This document shows positions 5,115 to 12,964 of a stretch of DNA of 12,964 nucleotides, one piece after another. The DNA comes from CAZWMK01 sp964635065 (GTDB lineage: Bacteria > Pseudomonadota > Alphaproteobacteria > Sphingomonadales > Sphingomonadaceae), in contig CAZWMK010000069.1 of assembly GCA_964635065.1 (NCBI GenBank), positions 1 through 12,964 on the forward strand. The letters run 5' to 3'. The translations under genes were made by a program, and so were the position numbers. Within the stretch, counting starts at the first letter, position 1. Every line of letters starts with the position of its first letter. Under the pieces are notes generated by a model. The model was not told where the DNA came from. It did not search any database and worked only from the letters and a program-made list of their open reading frames with translations.

Positions 5115-7430
5115 ATGCGCGCCAACGCGCCAACCGCTATCGAAACCGATTATATTCCGCAGGATGAAAGGCTGATTGCGCCGATAGACCTGCCGATCGA
5201 GGAAGCGGTTGATCAGCCTGTCCGCCATGACCGCGCTGTGCGGATTCTCACGATTGCCGCTGTTGCAACCTTTGTCTGGCTCGCTGTCATTGCTGCTTGC
5301 ATCTATCTTCTTGCCCGGTTCCAGCCGGCGCCCGATCTCACCCTGTCTGGGCTTGCCGCGCTGGCGGCAGGCGTTTCAGCGCCGCTGACCGCCATCTGGC
5401 TTGCCGCGCTTGTTGTCGCGCGCGTCAATCCGGGAGAATCACGCGCCTCGATTGCCCGATTGGAAGCCGCTGAACAACGCTTTGAGGCTGCCGCTACCGC
5501 GACCCGCCAGCAGCTTGAAGCCATTGACGGTATCGTCGCCGTCGTCGCCACGCGCGTCGAAGGACTGCGGGCGACACTCAGCATGGAAGCCGGAACGCTC
5601 GCGGAAATCAGCGATCGTGTCGAAAGCCGCAGCCAACTGGCGCGTGCGCAGCTGGAAACAGATTGCGCGGCACTCGATGCCGTCGCAGGACGATTGTCCA
5701 TGGCGACCGACAAGGCGCACAACGGCATGGCAGAACTGCTTGAGACATTGCCGCAGGCCGAAAAGCAGGCAGCTGCCGTTGCCATGACCCTCCAGACGGG
5801 TGCCACTGATGCCCGCACCCAGATCGACGCGATCGAAGCCGCCCTCGACGCCGTCTGGTCACGCAACGAGGATGCCCAGCGTCAGGCCGAAGCCGCAGCT
5901 CAAGCGCTGACCACGGCACTGAATGCCATTGATTCCGCCGCATCGAACGGGGCCACGGCCCTGGAAGCGCGCACCGGAGCGCTCACCGAAGCTGCGAACC
6001 TCGCGCTCAACCGTGCGGGCGAGGCTCTGGAAGCCACACGCACCGGCGTCGAGGCGCAGGCGGCCGCCATTGTCGGCAGCATCGAACAGGCGCGCACCCT
6101 TCTGGACGGGGCTGGCGCCGATGCCAGCCGCGCGATCGCCAAGCGCCTTGAAAAGCTCAGTCACCAGGCGGAAGTGATGGCGCAGCGGCTGGCCGAACAG
6201 GACGAACGCAGTCGGGCGCTCAGTGACACGCTGGAACGCGGGCTGCACATTCTCGATGCGAAACTCGGCAATGCCGCACAGGCTGCCGACGGCACGATTT
6301 CTCGCCTGTCCGAACGTCTGATCGCACTGCGCGAACAGGTGCATGATATCGGCTTGCCGCTGTCGGTTACCCGCGATGCGACGCAGGACATCGAAAATGC
6401 CGTCACCGCCCTGCGCGCCTCGATCGAGACGACGCTGGCAACGCTTGAAACGAGCGGCCCGGAACGCACCGCTGCGCTTCAGGCACAGCTGGCAGCGCTA
6501 TCTCAGGAATATGCCACGCTCGACGAGCGCATGAACCAGCTCGCGCAATCCGCCACCGGACTCACAGCCCCCGTTGCCGCGCATCAGGCCGCAATCGAGG
6601 AAACCGGGGCGGCCCTCGCGGCCCAGATCGCGCAGGCTAGCGAAGCCAGCGCCCAGATCGTCGCACAGCTTGAAGCCGCACGGGCGGTCGTTACGGCGAT
6701 CGAAGCGGACACCAGTGGCGCAGCGCTCGGAGCCACCTCGCGCCTCGTCGAAGCCATGGGCCGGGTCCGCGATGTCGCGCATCAAGCGGCAGGCACCATG
6801 CGCACAACACTGGAAGGCGTTGTCGCAGAAGCTCGTGAAGCCCTGTCCGAGGCCGGTAACAGTGCCATTGGCAGCACATTCACCGAACAGGTCACCGCCC
6901 AGATCAAGGCTGTCGAAGAAGCCGCGGAGCAAAGCGTACAGGCCGCGCAGCGCGCCGCCGATCGTCTGTCACGCCAGTTGGTCCTCATCACCGAAACAGC
7001 GGCCAATGTCGAAACCCGCATTACCGATGCCGACACCCGCCTCGATCAGAGCGCGCGCGAGGATCTGACACGTCAGTCCAACCTGTTGATCGAGGCGATG
7101 AATTCAGCGTCGATCGATGTCACCAAAGTCCTGTCCGCGGACATCGCCGATCAGGCCTGGACGGCCTATCTCAAGGGGGATCGTGGCATCTTCACACGCC
7201 GCGCCGTCAGCCTGCTGTCGGGCAGTGATGCCCGTACCGTCGTGCGCCACTATGAGCAGGAACCGGAGTTCCGTGACAGCGTCCGCCGCTATATCCATGA
7301 TTTCGAAGCGATGATGCGCCGGATTCTGCGAGACCGCGACGGCAGCGCGCTGTCTATCGCGCTGCTGTCATCGGATGTCGGCAAGCTCTATGTCGCCCTT
7401 GCGCAGGCAACGGATCGCCTGCGCACCTGA
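5115..7430 (+). CDS. Membrane-anchored coiled-coil protein, TipN-like polarity factor candidate
   Basis: The 771-residue product starts with a short acidic cytoplasmic tail. Two hydrophobic segments follow (about 43-67 and 76-101), then a very long alanine-, glutamate- and glutamine-rich helical region with few prolines (about 108-650), almost certainly coiled coil. A distinct C-terminal domain covers about 665-771, with GDRGIFTRR (688-696), YIHDFEAM (726-733) and LLSSDVGKLYVALAQ (750-764). Two N-terminal membrane passes plus a long coiled coil is the layout of Caulobacter TipN, a landmark at the new pole that guides flagellum placement and division polarity. The neighbouring flagellar genes fit that role. 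The TipN assignment is inference from layout and context, since coiled coils align poorly. It could instead be an unrelated scaffold or a chemoreceptor-like protein, though no signalling tip or HAMP domain is seen. It is the only plus-strand gene here, and its stop lies eight bases from the convergent DUF1467 stop. Confidence 0.8.
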   Translation: MRANAPTAIETDYIPQDERLIAPIDLPIEEAVDQPVRHDRAVRILTIAAVATFVWLAVIAACIYLLARFQPAPDLTLSGLAALAAGVSAPLTAIWLAALVVARVNPGESRASIARLEAAEQRFEAAATATRQQLEAIDGIVAVVATRVEGLRATLSMEAGTLAEISDRVESRSQLARAQLETDCAALDAVAGRLSMATDKAHNGMAELLETLPQAEKQAAAVAMTLQTGATDARTQIDAIEAALDAVWSRNEDAQRQAEAAAQALTTALNAIDSAASNGATALEARTGALTEAANLALNRAGEALEATRTGVEAQAAAIVGSIEQARTLLDGAGADASRAIAKRLEKLSHQAEVMAQRLAEQDERSRALSDTLERGLHILDAKLGNAAQAADGTISRLSERLIALREQVHDIGLPLSVTRDATQDIENAVTALRASIETTLATLETSGPERTAALQAQLAALSQEYATLDERMNQLAQSATGLTAPVAAHQAAIEETGAALAAQIAQASEASAQIVAQLEAARAVVTAIEADTSGAALGATSRLVEAMGRVRDVAHQAAGTMRTTLEGVVAEAREALSEAGNSAIGSTFTEQVTAQIKAVEEAAEQSVQAAQRAADRLSRQLVLITETAANVETRITDADTRLDQSAREDLTRQSNLLIEAMNSASIDVTKVLSADIADQAWTAYLKGDRGIFTRRAVSLLSGSDARTVVRHYEQEPEFRDSVRRYIHDFEAMMRRILRDRDGSALSIALLSSDVGKLYVALAQATDRLRT

Positions 7431-7438
7431 TGGCAGGA

Positions 7439-7756
7439 TCAGCGCGCGGGCGATGGGGCGTTCATCGAATCATCGGCCCGCACGTGATAAAGGCCAAGTT
7501 TTTCAACCGGCACGTCAGCCAGCGTCAGCCAGCCGTTGCTGAGATTCAGCCAGAACAGACCGAAGAACACTGCTGAAATCGCCGTGGTCCAGATCAGCTT
7601 GCGCCGGAGCATCGGCTGCACCGGCGCACTTTTAGCCTGTCCCGGCACCTCCGGCTCGCCACTTTCCTGCGCCGTGCGGATGCCCCATGGCAACACCATG
7701 AACAGGGTGATCGCCCAGAACAGGCAATAAATGGCAATGGCGGATACCCAGTTCAC
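7439..7756 (-). CDS. DUF1467 family small membrane protein
   Basis: The 105-residue protein has two hydrophobic segments (about 3-25 and 54-74) joined by a loop with VLPWGIRTAQESGEPEVPG. That FGVR/WGIR-T-x-E-x-G-E-x2-PG pattern after the first helix, and an RRKLIWTT motif before the second, are typical of the alphaproteobacterial DUF1467 family. Its function is unknown. In many alphaproteobacteria the gene lies between rnj and proS; here the operon ends with it and no proS follows. It starts at GTG 7756, overlapping the rnj stop by four bases (GTGA), so translation is probably coupled. I see no other good start. Confidence 0.88.
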   Translation of the reverse strand: MNWVSAIAIYCLFWAITLFMVLPWGIRTAQESGEPEVPGQAKSAPVQPMLRRKLIWTTAISAVFFGLFWLNLSNGWLTLADVPVEKLGLYHVRADDSMNAPSPAR

Positions 7757-9399
7757 AGCCTGACAATCTCCACTTCCGTGATCGCGCGCTTGCCGGTCCA
7801 GTCGCGCGCCGTGCGACGCACGGCAACGCGCACGGCCTCGGCCAGTTTGTCGTCCTTGTCAGATGTGCATTCCTTGACCGCTTTTTCAATGGCAGCTTCG
7901 CAGTCGGCGATGAAATCATCGCGGTCTTCCTCGACCGGAACGCCCTGCACGAGAATGCGGGGGTCGGCAGCCAGCCGACCTTTGGCATTCAGCACAACGA
8001 AAACGCCAATATAACCATTATGCATCAGGCGACGGCGCTGCACCATCGTCGTACCGTCCGCAGGCAGGATGATCTCGCCATCCAGTACAAGACGGCCAAC
8101 CTTTTCTTGGCTGATAATCTGCGGCGCGCCGGGCGCAAGGCGAATGGCCGTTCCGTTCATCGGGACAATGGCATCTGGAACGCCCACCCGGCGCGCCAGT
8201 TGCGCATGCGCTTCCATGTGGCGGCGTTCGCCATGCACCGGCACGGCAATGGCCGGGCGGATCCAGCCATACATGGCTTCCAGTTCGGGAATGCCCGGAT
8301 GACCCGATACATGGACATGCGCCTGCTTGTCGGTAATGACTTCGATGCCGCGCGTCGCCAGCATGTTCTGCACGCGGCCGATTGCCAGTTCATTGCCCGG
8401 TATCTGCTTGGACGAATAGACCACAAGATCGCCACGATCGAGCTTGATATGCGCATGCACACCCTCGGCAATGCGCGAAAGCGCGGCATTGGGTTCGCCT
8501 TGCGCCCCGGTACAGATGATCAGCAGTTCGTTCGCGCGCGCTTTTTCCGCTGCTTCAAAGCTGATCGGTTCCGGGAAATCGCGCAGATAGCCAACCGCAC
8601 GTCCGACTTTGAGAATGCGGTCGAGCGAACGCCCCGCGACAACGACCTTACGCCCGGTGGCTCGCGCCACTTCCCCAAGCGTGTGCAAGCGCGCAGCATT
8701 GGACGCAAAGGTCGTGACCACCACCCTGCCCGTCTGGCGCGCCGCGATCACCGCTTCAAGGCCCGCGCGGACATCGGCTTCAGAGCCCGATGGCGCCGGG
8801 TTGAAGACATTGGTGGAATCGCCCACCAGCGCCAGAATGCCTGAATCGCCGATCGCCGTAAGCTCGGCCGCCGTCGAGGGAGTGCCAAGCACCGGCGCGT
8901 CGTCGAGTTTCCAGTCGCCAGTGTGGAAAATCCGACCATAAGGCGTGTCGATCAAAAGCGCATTGCCTTCGGGAATCGAATGGGCAAGCGCGACATAGCG
9001 GGCGGAAAACGGCCCCAGTTCGACGCTGCCGCCCATGCTGATGACATGAAGCGGCACTTCCTTTTCCAGCCCGGCTTCTGCCAGTTTTCCGCGGATCAGG
9101 CCCGCTGTGAACGGCGTTGCATAAAGCGGCACGCCAAGGTCGGCGGCAAGATAGGGGATGGCGCCGATGTGATCCTCGTGACCATGGGTCAGCACGATGC
9201 CAAGCAGATCCTTGCGCCGTTCCTCGATGAAGGCCAGATCGGGCAGCACCAGTTCGACACCGGGCAGGCTGGGATCGGCAAAGGTCATGCCGAGATCGAC
9301 CATGATCCACTTGCCGTCGCAGCCATAGAGATTGACGTTCATGCCGATTTCGCCCGAACCGCCCAGCGGCAGGAAAATCAGCTCTTTACCTGGTTTCAT
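7753..9399 (-). CDS. rnj: Ribonuclease J (metallo-beta-lactamase/beta-CASP)
   Basis: RNase J is a 5'-to-3' exoribonuclease and endonuclease that matures and degrades RNA in the cytoplasm. The 548-residue length is normal. The N-terminal metallo-beta-lactamase domain has PLGGSGEIGMN (11-21), the zinc motif THGHEDHIGA (71-80; H72, H74, D76, H77), H140 and the HTGDWKLD motif with D162. The beta-CASP domain follows, with TTFASNAARL and SSKQIPGNE, then the C-terminal metal motifs VHVSGHPG and PVHGERRHM. The last 110 or so residues are the family's small C-terminal domain. All catalytic residues look intact. The ATG overlaps the coaX stop by four bases (ATGA), and the stop overlaps the DUF1467 GTG. 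Only a weak AAGAAG lies upstream, so coupling to coaX is likely. Confidence 0.97.
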   Translation of the reverse strand: MKPGKELIFLPLGGSGEIGMNVNLYGCDGKWIMVDLGMTFADPSLPGVELVLPDLAFIEERRKDLLGIVLTHGHEDHIGAIPYLAADLGVPLYATPFTAGLIRGKLAEAGLEKEVPLHVISMGGSVELGPFSARYVALAHSIPEGNALLIDTPYGRIFHTGDWKLDDAPVLGTPSTAAELTAIGDSGILALVGDSTNVFNPAPSGSEADVRAGLEAVIAARQTGRVVVTTFASNAARLHTLGEVARATGRKVVVAGRSLDRILKVGRAVGYLRDFPEPISFEAAEKARANELLIICTGAQGEPNAALSRIAEGVHAHIKLDRGDLVVYSSKQIPGNELAIGRVQNMLATRGIEVITDKQAHVHVSGHPGIPELEAMYGWIRPAIAVPVHGERRHMEAHAQLARRVGVPDAIVPMNGTAIRLAPGAPQIISQEKVGRLVLDGEIILPADGTTMVQRRRLMHNGYIGVFVVLNAKGRLAADPRILVQGVPVEEDRDDFIADCEAAIEKAVKECTSDKDDKLAEAVRVAVRRTARDWTGKRAITEVEIVRL

Positions 9400-10187
9400 T
9401 TGTTGTTCTTCTTGATGTTATGCTGGTGGATGAGCGCAAGGCCCTTGATTGTCAGGTCGTCATCGACATGGTCGAATACCTGACTGTGTTTGTTGAACAA
9501 GACGGCAAGGCCACCGGTACCGATCACTGTTGCCTGCCCGCCGATTTCCGCCTTGATACGCTGGCACAACCCTTCAATCAGCCCGACATAGCCCCAGAAC
9601 ACGCCCGACTGCATGGCATGGACCGTCGACTGGCCGATCACGCCCTTGCCCGTCGCGGGCGGTTCGACTGCGATACGCGGCAGTTTCGCTGCCGCCCGGT
9701 AAAGCGCATCCATCGACAGGTTGATACCGGGCGCAATCACGCCGCCACGATAATTGCCGTTGGCCGATACCACATCAAAGGTGGTCGCGGTGCCAAAATC
9801 GACCACGATCAGGTGACCCGTCCATAAATGGTGGGCCGCGACCGCGTTGACAAGGCGATCGGCCCCCACTTCCGCCGGGTTCGGCAAGTCGATGGCGAGG
9901 CCAAGATCCAGCCCGGATGCACCGACGACCATCGGCTCGATACCGAGAAATGTCCGACAGAGGCGTTCAAGGTTGAACAAGGTCGGCGGCACGACGGTTG
10001 CGATGATCGCGGCATCGATCAGCGAACGGTCGAGATTTTCCAGTTGCAGCAACTGATGCAGCCAGACCGCATATTCATCCGCCGTGCGCTGCCCATTGGT
10101 CGAAATCCGCCAGCGGTAACGCACTACGCCATCCGCAAGCAGTGCGAATACAATATTGGTATTCCCCACATCAATGGCCAGCAGCAT
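9396..10187 (-). CDS. coaX: Type III pantothenate kinase
   Basis: CoaX phosphorylates pantothenate with ATP, the first step of CoA synthesis. The 263 residues fit the family. The ASKHA-fold motifs are present: the phosphate-1 loop DVGNTN (6-11), the GADRLVN segment with the probable catalytic base D110, DFGTATTFD (130-138), and GGVIAPGINLSMDAL (148-162). The C-terminal VIGTGGLA motif is also intact. Type III kinases typically need a monovalent cation and are not feedback-inhibited by CoA. The ATG at 10187 has AGG five bases upstream and follows birA by 17 bases; rnj overlaps its end. No coaA-type kinase is seen here. Confidence 0.96.
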   Translation of the reverse strand: MLLAIDVGNTNIVFALLADGVVRYRWRISTNGQRTADEYAVWLHQLLQLENLDRSLIDAAIIATVVPPTLFNLERLCRTFLGIEPMVVGASGLDLGLAIDLPNPAEVGADRLVNAVAAHHLWTGHLIVVDFGTATTFDVVSANGNYRGGVIAPGINLSMDALYRAAAKLPRIAVEPPATGKGVIGQSTVHAMQSGVFWGYVGLIEGLCQRIKAEIGGQATVIGTGGLAVLFNKHSQVFDHVDDDLTIKGLALIHQHNIKKNNK

Positions 10188-10204
10188 TGTCGCCTGCCCC
10201 TGTT

Positions 10205-10906
10205 CTAAAGGCCGAACACTTCGCCCGAATGGATGGCCCGGATTCCGCCATTTGCCAAGCGCAGCAACAGGCTTCCGTCATGACCAAGATCGACAAAACA
10301 GCCGCTGACCGTCTCGGCACCGATCTGAACCGACACGGAAGCCCCCAGACCTGCGGCGCGCTTCAGCCAGTCCGCCCTGACAGGCGCGAAGCCCTGTGCG
10401 CGCCAGACGGCACGACGACAGGCAAATGCCTCGGCCAGGGCGCTCGCCAGAAGCGAGGGCGCGGGCGTATCGAGCCCGGCATCACGCAGCGACATCGTCG
10501 GACGATCAAGCTGCGGCCGATGCTGAAGGTTGACCCCAAAACCAGCCACCACCCAATCGCCGCCCCCTTCCAGAAGGATGCCCGACACTTTGGCACCATC
10601 AAGCAGCAGGTCGTTCGGCCATTTGATCGTCAACCGATCAGCAGGCACCCAGGGACGCAAGGCGTCATCAAGCGCAAGTGCGGCCACGAAACTCAGCTGC
10701 GGTAGCGGTCCCTCTCCCGGCTGTGGACGGATCAGGGTCGAGATAAAGAGGTTTCCCGGTGCAGCGATCCAATTGCGGCCATGGCGGCCACGTCCTGCGG
10801 TCTGCGCGTCAGCCCGGACCCAAAGACCGTCAGGCGCACCGAGGCGCGCCTGTTCGGCTACATGGTCATTTGTCGATCCGACACGCGCGAGATGAACGAG
10901 GTTCAA
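10205..10906 (-). CDS. birA: Biotin--[acetyl-CoA-carboxylase] ligase, catalytic domain only
   Basis: BirA activates biotin with ATP to biotinyl-AMP and attaches it to a lysine of the biotin carboxyl carrier protein of acetyl-CoA carboxylase. The 233 residues hold the STND motif (11-14), the AMP loop GRGRHGRNW (38-46), KWPNDLLL (95-102) and GAKVSGILLE (104-113) with the catalytic lysine near 106, followed by the small C-terminal SH3-like domain. The DNA-binding helix-turn-helix of bifunctional E. coli BirA is absent, so it should not act as a repressor. It starts at TTG 10906, overlapping the nuoN stop by four bases (TTGA), with no clear Shine-Dalgarno; coupling to nuoN seems likely. No ATG comes early enough to be an alternative start without losing the biotin-binding N-terminus. 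Confidence 0.94.
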   Translation of the reverse strand: MNLVHLARVGSTNDHVAEQARLGAPDGLWVRADAQTAGRGRHGRNWIAAPGNLFISTLIRPQPGEGPLPQLSFVAALALDDALRPWVPADRLTIKWPNDLLLDGAKVSGILLEGGGDWVVAGFGVNLQHRPQLDRPTMSLRDAGLDTPAPSLLASALAEAFACRRAVWRAQGFAPVRADWLKRAAGLGASVSVQIGAETVSGCFVDLGHDGSLLLRLANGGIRAIHSGEVFGL

Positions 10907-12348
10907 AACAGGGCGCGTGCCGCAGTCTGCGCCCAGCCAACCAGCGGCGTGATCGCCAGCATCCCGACCGGTGAACAGAATATCGCTGTTGCCACAAGAA
11001 GGCCGTTGCTGACCATGTCGCTCGACGGTGCCACCTGACCCGCAGGCTCATCGAAATACATCGTCTTGATGATGCGCAGATAATAGAAGGCGCCAACGAC
11101 GCTCGATACGACGCCGATAACCGCGAGAACATACATATGCGCATCGATCGCGGCATTGAACACCGCGAACTTCGGCCAGAAACCAAGCATCGGCGGAATG
11201 CCGGCCAGGCTGAACATGAACACGGCCAGTGCCAGCGCGAGACCGGGGCGCGTACGGGCAAGGCCCGCCAGACTGTCGATCTGCTCAAGCTGGCGTCCCT
11301 CGGCGTCCTGCATGGCAAGAACGACAATGAAGCTGCCAACGGTCATCGCAGCATAGACCGCCATGTAAAACAGCACGGCTGTCAGACCAGCTTCAGTGCC
11401 AGCTGCCAGACCGACGAGAGCAAAACCGACATTGGCGATAGACGAATAGGCCAGAAGCCGCTTGATATTCGACTGACCAATGGCAGCCACCGCTCCCAGC
11501 AACATCGATGCAATCGCCGTAAAGACGATGATCTGTTGCCACTGACTGGCCACACCACCAAAGGCATCAACCGTCACGCGGGCGAGAAGGCCCATGGCCG
11601 CAACCTTCGGCGCAGAGGCGAAGAAAGCGGCAACAGGTGTCGGTGCACCTTCATATACATCAGGCGTCCACATGTGAAACGGCACGGCAGAGACCTTGAA
11701 AGCCAGGCCACAGAGAATGAAGACGAGACCGATCACAACGCCGACGTTGAGCTTGTCCGCTGTGACGAGCGCCGCAAGCGTGGTGAAATTGGTCGTGCCG
11801 GTAAAGCCGTAAACCAGGCTGACACCATAAAGCAAAACACCGCTCGCCAGCGCGCCAAGCACGAAATATTTCAGACCGGCTTCGGACGACCGAGTATTGT
11901 TGCGCTGGAAAGCCGCCAGCACATAAGCGGCAAGCGCTGACAGTTCGAGGCCAATGTAAAGCGACAGCAAGTCGTTGGCTGACAGCATCATGCCCAGACC
12001 AAGGGCACTCAGCATGATCAGCACAGGATATTCGAAACGCGCCCCTCCGCCGTTGCGTGCAAAATAGGGCAAGGCAAGCAATGAGACGGCCGCCGCCGAG
12101 GCATAGACCACGATTTTCAGGAAGGCCGAGAAGCTGTCTGCAATGTAAAGGCCATCAAAGGCGATGGCCGAAGCGGCATCGTCAGCCAGAGAGATCCCGG
12201 CCAGCCCATAGGCCGCAACGCCAAGCCAGGTCAGTAGCACAGCAGAACGATCGCCACGGAAAGAACCGATCAGCAGCGAAGTCAGTGCGCCCACCGCAAG
12301 CACGATCTCGGGCGTGGCAATCCTGATGGATTCGAATATCGGCTGCAT
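10903..12348 (-). CDS. nuoN: NADH-quinone oxidoreductase subunit N
   Basis: NuoN is one of the three antiporter-like proton-pumping subunits in the membrane arm of respiratory complex I. The 481 residues are almost wholly hydrophobic, consistent with about 14 transmembrane helices. Conserved charged residues of the channel are visible: E135 in YIGLELSALAAYVL, K218 in GLAFKVSAVPFHMWTPDVY and K248 in ASAPKVAAMGLL. The GAPTPVAAFFA segment is typical. The ATG at 12348 shares one base with the nuoM stop (TGATG) and has GGAG eight bases upstream. It is followed by birA with a four-base overlap, so nuo transcription must continue into the birA-coaX-rnj genes. Confidence 0.97.
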   Translation of the reverse strand: MQPIFESIRIATPEIVLAVGALTSLLIGSFRGDRSAVLLTWLGVAAYGLAGISLADDAASAIAFDGLYIADSFSAFLKIVVYASAAAVSLLALPYFARNGGGARFEYPVLIMLSALGLGMMLSANDLLSLYIGLELSALAAYVLAAFQRNNTRSSEAGLKYFVLGALASGVLLYGVSLVYGFTGTTNFTTLAALVTADKLNVGVVIGLVFILCGLAFKVSAVPFHMWTPDVYEGAPTPVAAFFASAPKVAAMGLLARVTVDAFGGVASQWQQIIVFTAIASMLLGAVAAIGQSNIKRLLAYSSIANVGFALVGLAAGTEAGLTAVLFYMAVYAAMTVGSFIVVLAMQDAEGRQLEQIDSLAGLARTRPGLALALAVFMFSLAGIPPMLGFWPKFAVFNAAIDAHMYVLAVIGVVSSVVGAFYYLRIIKTMYFDEPAGQVAPSSDMVSNGLLVATAIFCSPVGMLAITPLVGWAQTAARALF

Positions 12349-12964
12349 CAGTGCGTCTCCGCATGGCTTACGGCGGCAGCAGGTGCCTGAGGCTTGGCCG
12401 CAACAGTCTGGAATGGGGGCTTGGAGCGCTCGATCCGTGCGAGGATATTCGCAACCGGCGCGCGCACCGGATCAAGGAAATGGTTGGGATAAATGCCCAT
12501 CCACAGCACGGCAGCAGCCAGCGGCACCATCATGGCCCACTCACGCGCCGAGAGATCCGGCATTGCCTTGACGTCGTCCTTCGTCAGTTCACCAAATGCG
12601 ACGCGGCGATAAAGGTAGAGCATATAGGCCGCGCCGAGAATGATGCCTGTACAGATCACAAAGGCTGCCAAGGTCGATGCTTCATAGGCACCGATCATGA
12701 CAAGGAACTCGCCGACGAAACCGCTGGTGCCCGGCAAGCCGATCGAGGCCATGGTGAACAGCAGGAAGAACAGGGCATATTTCGGCATGTTGGTGGCAAG
12801 ACCGCCATAGCGTGAAATCTCGCGCGTGTGCAGGCGGTCATAGATGACGCCAACGCACAAGAACAAGGCGCCGGACACCAGCCCGTGGCTGATCATGACG
12901 GCAATCGAGCCTTCAATTCCCTGCGCATTGAATGCGAACAGGCCAACTGTGACAAATGCCATGT
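12348..12964 (-). CDS. nuoM: NADH-quinone oxidoreductase subunit M (3' part)
   Basis: Only the C-terminal 205 or so residues are in the window; the reading frame runs off the right edge. The fragment has the NuoM signatures SHGLVSGALFLCVGVIYDR, YGGLATNMPKYALFFL and the GLPGTSGFVGEFLVM motif, with several transmembrane helices. NuoM is an antiporter-like proton-pumping subunit of complex I. Its last base pair is shared with the nuoN start, as usual for the ordered nuo operon (nuoL-nuoM-nuoN). The end of the protein is a short Ala/Pro-rich tail. Confidence 0.95.
   Translation of the reverse strand, partial: MAFVTVGLFAFNAQGIEGSIAVMISHGLVSGALFLCVGVIYDRLHTREISRYGGLATNMPKYALFFLLFTMASIGLPGTSGFVGEFLVMIGAYEASTLAAFVICTGIILGAAYMLYLYRRVAFGELTKDDVKAMPDLSAREWAMMVPLAAAVLWMGIYPNHFLDPVRAPVANILARIERSKPPFQTVAAKPQAPAAAVSHAETH

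Noticed and set aside
8020..8844. A long plus-strand frame opposite rnj
   Set aside because: Opposite-strand shadow of a fully conserved RNase J; the product is His/Arg-rich and resembles no protein.
11137..11940. A plus-strand frame opposite nuoN
   Set aside because: Shadow of a hydrophobic membrane protein, giving a charged low-complexity product on the other strand.
1..12964. Mobile elements, CRISPR, defence genes, tRNA or rRNA
   Set aside because: No transposase, integrase, regularly spaced repeats or RNA gene features were seen; nearly the whole window is accounted for by core genes and short spacers.

Overview
The window looks like chromosomal DNA of a GC-rich alphaproteobacterium, most likely a member of the Sphingomonadales (inference from protein style and gene order; no search was run). 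The main support is the tightly packed series nuoM-nuoN-birA-coaX-rnj-DUF1467, an arrangement typical of alphaproteobacteria. A flgK-flgL pair, a cytidylyltransferase/CDP-alcohol phosphatidyltransferase-like fusion and a TTAA-N7-TTAA (CtrA-type) box fit the same group. I see no mobile element, CRISPR array, rRNA or tRNA, and no stretch over 300 bases lacks a gene.

Layout. Positions 1-102 are a short AT-richer spacer holding a perfect CtrA-type box. From 103 to 5005 all genes are on the minus strand. In transcription order they are a single-domain Hpt phosphotransfer protein (4694-5005), a two-domain membrane protein whose CDP-alcohol phosphatidyltransferase motif is intact in spacing but stripped of its catalytic residues (3252-4541), a possible 29-residue leader peptide (3089-3178), flgK (1020-3092) and flgL (103-1008). 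A 109-base divergent spacer with nested repeats separates the Hpt gene from the only plus-strand gene. That gene (5115-7430) encodes a 771-residue membrane-anchored coiled-coil protein whose architecture resembles the polarity landmark TipN. It runs into the minus-strand housekeeping operon with only eight bases between the two stop codons.

The right half (7439-12964) is one minus-strand operon: the 3' part of nuoM, then nuoN, birA, coaX, rnj and a DUF1467 membrane protein. Most of its genes overlap by 1 to 4 bases. It joins respiratory complex I, biotinylation of carboxylases, CoA synthesis and RNA turnover in one transcript.

Biologically, the left half is a motility/polarity neighbourhood. 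FlgK and FlgL form the hook-filament junction, the coiled-coil protein may mark the pole where the flagellum is placed, and the Hpt protein would pass phosphate in a two-component relay. By my reading, all five TTAA tetramers in the window lie in spacers of this half, consistent with CtrA-like control. The items that deserve a second look are the apparent CDP-alcohol phosphatidyltransferase pseudoenzyme, the TipN-like protein, the flgK leader peptide and the repeat-rich spacers. The rest is ordinary core genome, and I did not find a clear new multi-gene system.
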